Positions 15,845-20,667 of a stretch of 20,667 nucleotides of DNA are shown here, piece after piece. Origin of the DNA: an uncultured Clostridia bacterium (GTDB lineage: Bacteria > Bacillota > Clostridia > Oscillospirales > Oscillospiraceae); contig CAMDZY010000007.1 in assembly GCA_945910975.1 (NCBI GenBank), positions 1 to 20,667 on the forward strand. Direction: 5' to 3'. Below the pieces are notes generated by a model. That model saw only the letters and a list, made by a program, of their open reading frames with translations, made no database searches and had not been told where the DNA came from. The translations under genes and the position numbers were made by a program. Numbering within the stretch: position 1 is the first letter of the stretch; each line of letters begins with the position of its first letter.

Positions 15845-16258
15845 ATGTTTCGCAGACTGATGAATTCCTTTCAGCGGTTTATGTATGGCCGCAACGGTAC
15901 CGACCAGCTGAACCTTGTGCTATTGGCCGCCGGCTTTGTGCTGATGCTTTTGTCCAGCGTGCTATACCAAATTGCTCTGTATAACTCCCGCATGGCGCTG
16001 TTGTGGTTTGCGCTTCTTTTGCAAGCCCTGGCCTATGGGCTGTTGATTGGGTGTATTTTCCGTTCCCTGTCCAAAAACCTGGCTGCCCGCCAGCGGGAAA
16101 ACCGGCGGTGGCTGCAATTTTGGAAAAAGCTTTCCGACCGGAAAAATCACTATTACCGCTGCCCCAACTGCCGCCAGACTGTGCGCGTTCCCCGCGGACA
16201 CGGCAAAATCTGCATCAAATGTCCAAAGTGTGGAGAAAAGTTTATTCGAAAATCGTAA
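15845..16258 (+). CDS. Small two-helix membrane protein with C-terminal zinc ribbon, function unknown
   Basis: I do not recognise a named family. The 137-residue product has a basic N-terminus, two hydrophobic helices (about 23-45 and 50-73), a basic stretch (RQRENRRWLQFWKK) and a C-terminal zinc ribbon with Cys106-x2-Cys109 and Cys126-x2-Cys129 (plus Cys123) in the form CPNC...CPKCG. Both termini are probably cytoplasmic. The start ATG at 15845 follows AGGTGA by four bases; an upstream start at 15809 would lie inside the promoter. It is the only plus-strand gene accepted here, is divergent from recJ and convergent with rpoD, and ends at a shared terminator. Codon use looks like that of its neighbours. 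Confidence 0.85.
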   Translation: MFRRLMNSFQRFMYGRNGTDQLNLVLLAAGFVLMLLSSVLYQIALYNSRMALLWFALLLQALAYGLLIGCIFRSLSKNLAARQRENRRWLQFWKKLSDRKNHYYRCPNCRQTVRVPRGHGKICIKCPKCGEKFIRKS

Positions 16259-16260
16259 TC

Positions 16261-16311
16261 AAAAAAACGGACTGCATCAAAGGGCAAACACCCCGGATGC
16301 AGTCCGTTTTT
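16261..16311. terminator. Bidirectional terminator between the zinc-ribbon gene and rpoD
   Basis: Stem ACGGACTGCATC (16267-16278) with 16296-16307, flanked by A7 on the left and T5 on the right, so both strands give a GC-rich stem plus U-run. The 17-nt loop can itself pair GGG with CCC. It lies 3 nt after one stop and 15 nt from the other, serving both convergent genes. Confidence 0.92.
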
Positions 16312-16325
16312 ATAAACTTTTCCTT

Positions 16326-17447
16326 TTAGCAATAGAAATCCTTAATTTTCTTTGCTCTTGACGGGTGGCGCAGCTTGCGGATGGCCTTGTTTTCGATTTG
16401 GCGAATACGTTCGCGCGTGACGCCGAAAATCTGGCCGACCTCCTCCAGCGTATGCGTGCGACCGTCGTACATACCAAAGCGCATCCGCAAAACATCCGCT
16501 TCGCGTTCGGTCAGTGTGCCGAGAATTTCGCTGAGTGCTTCGGAAAGCAGCGCGTTTGAGGTAGCGTCGGCGGGGCCGAGCGTATTTTCATCCTCCACAA
16601 ACGAGCCGATTGTGGTGTCTTCCTCATCGCCGACAGGTGTGTCAAGTGACAGTGTGTCCGCAGCAGTGCGGTTTGCCTCGATGATCTTGTCGATGGGCAG
16701 ATTCAACTCTGCGGCGACCTCCTCCAGCGTGGGTTCCCGCCCCAGCTCCTGCACCAGCTTGCGGTTGCAACGAGTGGCCTTGTTGATGACCTCTACCATA
16801 TGCACCGGAACACGAATGGTTCTGGCCTGGTCTGCGATGGCGCGGGTAATCGCCTGCCGAATCCACCAGGTGGCATATGTAGAGAATTTGTTTCCCTTTG
16901 TATAGTCAAACTTGTCCACTGCGCGAATCAGGCCGGTATTGCCCTCTTGAATCAAATCAAGAATGTGCAGACCTCTGCCGGAATACTTTTTCGCAATGGA
17001 AACCACAAGCCGCAGGTTGGCTTCTGTCAGCTTGTCCTTTGCCTTTTGGTCGCCCTCCGCAACACGCTTGGCCAGCTCGATTTCTTCCTCCGCCGTCAGC
17101 AGCTTTACCTGGCCAATTTCTTTTAGGTACATCCGCACCGGGTCATCCAGGTTGTATTCCGCTGCCAGTTCCACCGGGTCGATCAGCTCTTCCTCTTCGC
17201 CAAGCAAGGCGTCCGGATCCATCGTCGGATCCAAGTCCAGTTCCAATTCATTGCTGACGATCTGAATCCCCATGGATTCAAAACTCTCATAAATCTGTTC
17301 AATCTTTTCAACGGAGAGGTCAAGTTTTTCCAGCTTGCTCATCAGCTCGCTGGCCTGAATCATGCCATCTTTCCGTCCCTTTGCAATCAGAGCCGCTACA
17401 GAGTCCATCAGTTCGTCAGTATGCTTCCCGTTTTTCTTGCTCGTCAT
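16326..17447 (-). CDS. rpoD: RNA polymerase primary sigma factor (sigma-A/RpoD)
   Basis: The 373-residue protein is the normal length of firmicute sigma-A. It has a short region 1.1 (SVAALIAKGRKDGMI...), an acidic linker (EEEELIDPVELAAEY), region 1.2 (DDPVRMYLKEIGQVKLLT), regions 2.1-2.4 (NLRLVVSIAKKYSGRGL, LDLIQEGNTGLIRAVDKFD, STYATWWIRQAI), region 3 and region 4.2 (HTLEEVGQIFGVTRERIRQI). It directs RNA polymerase to the TTGACA/TATAAT promoters seen throughout this window. The start ATG 17447 has AAGGA 8 nt upstream; ATG 17456 is badly spaced. dnaG, usually directly before it in firmicutes, is absent; instead the gene has its own promoter and follows an M23 peptidase gene. Confidence 0.97.
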   Translation of the reverse strand: MTSKKNGKHTDELMDSVAALIAKGRKDGMIQASELMSKLEKLDLSVEKIEQIYESFESMGIQIVSNELELDLDPTMDPDALLGEEEELIDPVELAAEYNLDDPVRMYLKEIGQVKLLTAEEEIELAKRVAEGDQKAKDKLTEANLRLVVSIAKKYSGRGLHILDLIQEGNTGLIRAVDKFDYTKGNKFSTYATWWIRQAITRAIADQARTIRVPVHMVEVINKATRCNRKLVQELGREPTLEEVAAELNLPIDKIIEANRTAADTLSLDTPVGDEEDTTIGSFVEDENTLGPADATSNALLSEALSEILGTLTEREADVLRMRFGMYDGRTHTLEEVGQIFGVTRERIRQIENKAIRKLRHPSRAKKIKDFYC

Positions 17448-17523
17448 AATCCACATCCTTATCCGTGGTAGGCGCGAAGGTTCGGCAAGGAACAATCCTC
17501 TGCCGAATCCGCAAATCTATTTC

Positions 17524-17552
17524 ATTATATACCCGTTTTTTGGGAATTACAA
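17524..17552 (-). promoter_or_regulatory. Promoter of rpoD
   Basis: Minus strand: TTGTAA (17552-17547), 17-nt spacer, TATAAT (17529-17524), start expected near 17517, leader about 70 nt. The -35 is the same hexamer as for the zinc-ribbon gene. Confidence 0.75.
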
Positions 17553-17588
17553 TACTTTTTTAGAAGAAAAACACAATTTTCTGTTTTT

Positions 17589-18554
17589 TCATGTGTCTAA
17601 ATCCCGAAATGGGTATATTCTCTCCCACTGACCCGTCTGCGCATTGCGCCGAACGGAGCTGCGGTGGCTGTCCAGCAGGGAAATAATGTCATAGACATCG
17701 ATCCAGATTTCACTGTTGCATTCTTTTTGGCTCTCGTCAAAAATCAGCTGCAAGCCAAAATGCAGGTGTACAGCGTCAATATTGTTGACATTTTCGTGCG
17801 TAGAATACCCTGTTCTGCCCATAAAGCCGATGACATCGCCTGCCTGCACCGAATCGCCCTCCTGCAAGCCGTCGGCATAGGGGTGATCCTTTTGCAAATG
17901 GGCATAATAATAGTAGCGTTTTCGGTCGTTGGAGCGAATGCCGATGCGCCAGCCGCCATACTGATTCCAGCCGAGCGCCTCCACCGTGCCGGACTCCACC
18001 GCCACAATCGGTGTCCCCAATGCGCCCATCAAATCGTTTCCAAGGTGCTTGCGGGCAAAGCCATAGGTGCGGCTGTTGCCAAAATCATCATAATGCCCGT
18101 AGCCATAGCCTGCCGCAATGGGTGAAAATGCCTTCAGTCCATACTGCGGCTTCCAGGTCAATTCACCGGTTTCTTCATCCGGCACGCCAATGGCAAAATT
18201 TCCCACCAGTCCGCCCAGCGCGGCCTGATACGCTTCGCGATAATAGCGGTAATATTTTGCCTGCTCGGCCAAAAATTCCTCCGGCGGCGCGTCTTTTTTC
18301 AAATCCTCCGCCGCACGCTTCACCTGCGCAACAGACGGATTCTTCCCACCGCACCGCGTGGCCGCCACGGCCAAAATGTCGATCCAGCTGATGGCCTTCT
18401 CCTCGCCCTGGCTTTGTATATCCAAATCCAGCGCACACTGCAATGCCGCCCGGCTAATGTCGAAATCCACCCAATGGATATAATCCTCCTCCGCCGTTAC
18501 CGGCACCACCAGCAGGCACAGTGTCAATATTCCAATCGCCAGCCGCCGCAGCAT
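17589..18554 (-). CDS. Secreted M23/LytM-type peptidoglycan endopeptidase
   Basis: The 321-residue precursor has a signal peptide (MLRRLAIGILTLCLLVVPVT followed by AEED, cleavage near residue 20-21) and a unique helical part, then a lysostaphin-like M23 domain in the C-terminal half: RKHLGNDLMG (His170, Asp174), YYYYAHL (His219) and AVHLHFGL (His263, His265), all zinc and catalytic residues being present. The stretch ALGWNQYGGWRIGIRS and GRTGYST is characteristic of a clostridial M23 group. It probably cuts peptide cross-links outside the membrane. GTG 18563 and ATG 18560 are also in frame, but AGAGGTG is well placed only for ATG 18554. The gene is isolated between the psuG terminator and the rpoD promoter. 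Its own promoter was not clear. Confidence 0.9.
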   Translation of the reverse strand: MLRRLAIGILTLCLLVVPVTAEEDYIHWVDFDISRAALQCALDLDIQSQGEEKAISWIDILAVAATRCGGKNPSVAQVKRAAEDLKKDAPPEEFLAEQAKYYRYYREAYQAALGGLVGNFAIGVPDEETGELTWKPQYGLKAFSPIAAGYGYGHYDDFGNSRTYGFARKHLGNDLMGALGTPIVAVESGTVEALGWNQYGGWRIGIRSNDRKRYYYYAHLQKDHPYADGLQEGDSVQAGDVIGFMGRTGYSTHENVNNIDAVHLHFGLQLIFDESQKECNSEIWIDVYDIISLLDSHRSSVRRNAQTGQWERIYPFRDLDT

Positions 18555-18620
18555 ACGCATCACCTCTTGCGTATTGTGTGCCGGACGGTGGGAAATATCC
18601 GCGCCAAATGCTGGTGCGAC

Positions 18621-18654
18621 AAAAACGAGGTCAGGGCGTCGCGCCCTGACCTCG
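18621..18654 (-). terminator. Rho-independent terminator of psuKG
   Basis: A perfect 13-bp stem (18626-18638 with 18642-18654, loop of 3) is followed on the minus strand by TTTTT (18625-18621). It lies 17 nt after the psuG stop codon. Confidence 0.95.
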
Positions 18655-18671
18655 CCAGATTCTGCCGAAAA

Positions 18672-19592
18672 TTACAGCTTGCAATATTCGCAGGCAGTCT
18701 TTGCTGCCAGTCTTGCATTGTTGAATACCAGCTGGATATTGGCTGCCAAGCTGTTGCCGCCGGTGATGTCCTTGATTTTTGCCAGCAGGAACGGTGTGGT
18801 CTGCTTGCCGTGGATGCCCTGTGCCTTGGCCTCCTCCACTGCGTCCGCAATCGCCTTGTTGATGACGTCTGCGTCCATGGAATATTCCTCGGGGATGGGG
18901 TTCGTGACCAGCATACCGGCATGGAAACCCAGATCGTTTTGCGCCTTAAATGCCTTTGCAAGCTCTTCCGGCGTGTCGATTTCATAGTCTACGCCAAAGC
19001 CGGACTTGCGGGTGAAGAAGGCGGGCAGCTCGTTTGTGCCGTAGCCGATGACCGGAACACCGTGGGTTTCCAGATATTCCAGCGTCAAGCCCAAATCCAG
19101 AATGGACTTTGCGCCTGCGCAGACAACCATAACGGGCGTCTGTGCCAGTTCTTCCAAGTCGGCGGAAATATCCATGGTGGTTTCCGCACCGCGATGCACG
19201 CCGCCGATGCCGCCGGTTGCAAAGACCTTGATGCCCGCCATATGCGCAACGATCATGGTCGTGGTAACGGTAGTTGCACCATCGGAACCCTTTGCAATCA
19301 GCACAGCCAGATCACGGCGGGATGCCTTGGGAATTTCCAGACCCTTTTTGCCCAAGTATTCAATTTCGTCCGGTGTCAGGCCGGCCTTCAGGCGGCCGCC
19401 CAAAATACCAATGGTAGCAGGTACAGCGCCGTTTTCACGGATGATCTGTTCAACCTTCAAAGCAGTTTCCACATTCTGGGGATACGGCATACCGTGGGAA
19501 ATAATGGTGGATTCCAGCGCCACAACGGGCTTTCCTTCCTCAACCGCCTTGGCAACTTCGGGATTTACGTCCAGATACTTGTTGAGATTCAT
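18672..19592 (-). CDS. psuG: Pseudouridine-5'-phosphate glycosidase
   Basis: The 306-residue enzyme cleaves the C-C glycosidic bond of pseudouridine 5'-phosphate, giving uracil and ribose 5-phosphate. Signature parts are ALESTIISHGMPYPQN (Glu27), GLEIPKASRRDLA (Lys89), FATGGIGGVHRGAETTMDISADL (Asp141, the metal site) and VCAGAKSILDLGLTLEYLET (Lys162). These sit four residues earlier than the corresponding residues I recall for the Escherichia coli enzyme, whose Lys166 forms the Schiff base. The ATG overlaps the psuK stop codon as ATGA, with GAGGAAG upstream, so both genes are translationally coupled. It is followed by a strong terminator. The protein is complete with no unusual substitutions seen. 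Confidence 0.97.
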   Translation of the reverse strand: MNLNKYLDVNPEVAKAVEEGKPVVALESTIISHGMPYPQNVETALKVEQIIRENGAVPATIGILGGRLKAGLTPDEIEYLGKKGLEIPKASRRDLAVLIAKGSDGATTVTTTMIVAHMAGIKVFATGGIGGVHRGAETTMDISADLEELAQTPVMVVCAGAKSILDLGLTLEYLETHGVPVIGYGTNELPAFFTRKSGFGVDYEIDTPEELAKAFKAQNDLGFHAGMLVTNPIPEEYSMDADVINKAIADAVEEAKAQGIHGKQTTPFLLAKIKDITGGNSLAANIQLVFNNARLAAKTACEYCKL

Positions 19593-20542
19593 TGTACTTC
19601 CTCCATAAATTTGATTTGTGCGCGCTCCAGCACCGCATCGCTGTTGAGCGCAGGATTTATTGTGTGTTCATCCTCCACCGCGATCGACGATGCGGCAAGG
19701 GCGAATCTTGCGGTCTGATAAACAGAGAAGCCCTGAACAAAGCAATAGACCAGCGCCGCCATCAGTGCATCACCGCCACCGGTTGCATTTTTCAGGTTTG
19801 TGGCGAAGCACGGCAGCTGTATCCGCTCGGCGGAATCGGCGCAGTACAGGCCATCGGCGCCCAGACTGATAAACACGCGCTGCAATCCGGTATCCAGCAG
19901 CGCGTCTGCTGCCTGGCTCAAGGTCTGCACATCGGTGATCTCCACGCCGGAGAGAAGCTGCGCTTCGATTCGGTTCGGCTTGAGGGTGTGCAGCTTTCCC
20001 AACTTTCCCGCCAGCTTTTCCGCCTTTGTGACGGATACCGGATCGGCAAACATGGGCGCGGTGCAATGCTCCGCCAAAAAGGCAATCGCTTCCGGCGTCA
20101 GGTTGGTTTCCAGCACCACGGCGGCAGCGCCGTTGAGCAGCTCCAGTTCGTTTTCCAAATAGGCCGGCGTAATCTCCGCAGCCAATGCAACGTCACAGAC
20201 CGCCAGTTCCATATCTCCCTCGGGTCCGGTGATAGCCAAATAGATCGATGTATTGCCGCCCGGCACCTGTTTGGCGTGTGACAGATCGATCCCGACCTCG
20301 GCGCACTCACTGCGCACGCGTTTGGCGTATTCATCATCGCCAATGGCCGTCAGCATTCTCACGTTCAGCCCCAACAGCGCCAAATTGTGTGCAATATTCT
20401 TTCCTACACCGCCCAGCGAAATTCCGACCGTGCCGGGGTTAGAATCTCGGGCAATCAGCGCAGCAGCAGATTTTCCGCAGATATCCACATTCACGCCGCC
20501 GACAACAACCACATAGTCATTGAGATTTTTTTCTGTTTTCAA
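19589..20542 (-). CDS. psuK: Pseudouridine kinase (PfkB family)
   Basis: The 317-residue PfkB-type sugar kinase phosphorylates pseudouridine with ATP to supply PsuG. Marks: VVVGGVNVDICGKS, the substrate loop ISLGGVGKNIAHNLALLG (about 41-58), KPNRIEA (188-194) and the C-terminal NATGGGDAL with catalytic base Asp258. The usual anion-hole motif is GAGD; here the second residue is Gly (GGGD), a conservative change. The start codon is TTG at 20542, preceded by AGGAGG with 8-nt spacing; no in-frame ATG exists before residue 63, so the TTG start is well supported. No nucleoside transporter (psuT) or regulator accompanies the pair within the window. Confidence 0.93.
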   Translation of the reverse strand: MKTEKNLNDYVVVVGGVNVDICGKSAAALIARDSNPGTVGISLGGVGKNIAHNLALLGLNVRMLTAIGDDEYAKRVRSECAEVGIDLSHAKQVPGGNTSIYLAITGPEGDMELAVCDVALAAEITPAYLENELELLNGAAAVVLETNLTPEAIAFLAEHCTAPMFADPVSVTKAEKLAGKLGKLHTLKPNRIEAQLLSGVEITDVQTLSQAADALLDTGLQRVFISLGADGLYCADSAERIQLPCFATNLKNATGGGDALMAALVYCFVQGFSVYQTARFALAASSIAVEDEHTINPALNSDAVLERAQIKFMEEVQ

Positions 20543-20570
20543 GACTCTCGCCTCCTCATTTGAAAAGAAT

Positions 20571-20599
20571 ATATTAGCGCATCATTTCCAATTTGTCAA
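20571..20599 (-). promoter_or_regulatory. Promoter of psuKG
   Basis: Minus strand: perfect TTGACA (20599-20594), 17-nt spacer, TAATAT (20576-20571). Start expected near 20564, leaving a leader of about 20 nt that carries the AGGAGG site. This is the best -35 in the window. Confidence 0.88.
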
Positions 20600-20613
20600 G
20601 TATTATTTTTAAC

Positions 20614-20651
20614 GGCTCTATAATAAATGTTGGGGTATTCCCGATAGAGCC
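20614..20651. repeat. 8-bp inverted repeat upstream of psuKG, possible insertion-sequence end
   Basis: GGCTCTAT (20614-20621) and ATAGAGCC (20644-20651) are perfect complements, 22 nt apart, with GGGG/CCC inside. Neither strand has a U-run after it, so it is not a normal terminator. It could be an operator above the psuK promoter or the terminal region of an ISL3-like element lying to the right of the window. Confidence 0.45.
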
Positions 20652-20667
20652 TATAAGAAAAAAGCAA

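Noticed and set aside
17560..17588. Weak A-rich/T-rich inverted repeat after the M23 stop codon
   Set aside because: Stem is almost only A-T and imperfect; not enough to call a terminator.
18414..19718. 434-codon plus-strand open frame over psuG
   Set aside because: Antisense to psuG and the M23 gene; crosses their terminator; no family resemblance.
20614..20651. Terminator of a gene right of the window
   Set aside because: After the stem the minus strand reads GTTAAAAATA and the plus strand TATAAGAAAA, so there is no U-run in either direction.

Overview
The window looks like a chromosomal segment of an anaerobic, GC-rich (by eye roughly 55%) low-branching Firmicute, most likely a gut clostridium of the Oscillospirales (Faecalibacterium / Butyricicoccus / Agathobaculum type). 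This placement is inferred from gene content (HemZ, an S4 protein next to HU and a SpoVB-like flippase, the recJ-relA-dtd order), base composition and strong Shine-Dalgarno sites. No rRNA or tRNA is present to confirm it. Nearly all genes lie on the minus strand. The only plus-strand gene I accept is a small membrane zinc-ribbon protein.

Read in the direction of transcription (right to left): (1) psuK-psuG, a two-gene pseudouridine salvage operon with a textbook promoter and a strong terminator. (2) A secreted LytM/M23 peptidase. (3) rpoD (housekeeping sigma factor) with its own promoter, ending at a bidirectional terminator shared with the convergent zinc-ribbon gene. (4) A divergent promoter region from which the zinc-ribbon gene goes right and a long tight operon goes left: recJ - relA - dtd - metallo-beta-lactamase hydrolase - hemZ - mtaD-like deaminase - SpoVB/YabM-like flippase. 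Most gaps are a few bases or overlaps. (5) hup (HU) with a probable own promoter and terminator, then an rqcP-like S4 gene. (6) A 406-bp gene-free stretch packed with about eight hairpins and framed by two near-identical 30-bp repeats. (7) pdxK-like kinase, overlapping a large GtrA-YfhO fusion membrane protein, then a second copy of one hairpin module. (8) A LysR regulator whose C-terminus runs off the left edge.

Most of this is core housekeeping: DNA repair, stringent response, D-amino-acid proofreading, haem-type chemistry, sigma factor and chromosome structure. The less ordinary parts are the hairpin-dense repeat element (4870-5202, with a relative at 812-838), the fusion of two partners of a three-component cell-envelope glycosylation system in one polypeptide, the absence of yabP/yabQ behind the S4 gene, and an inverted repeat at the right edge that may be the end of an insertion sequence lying outside the window. 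I found no CRISPR array, no defence island, no tRNA and no complete mobile element.
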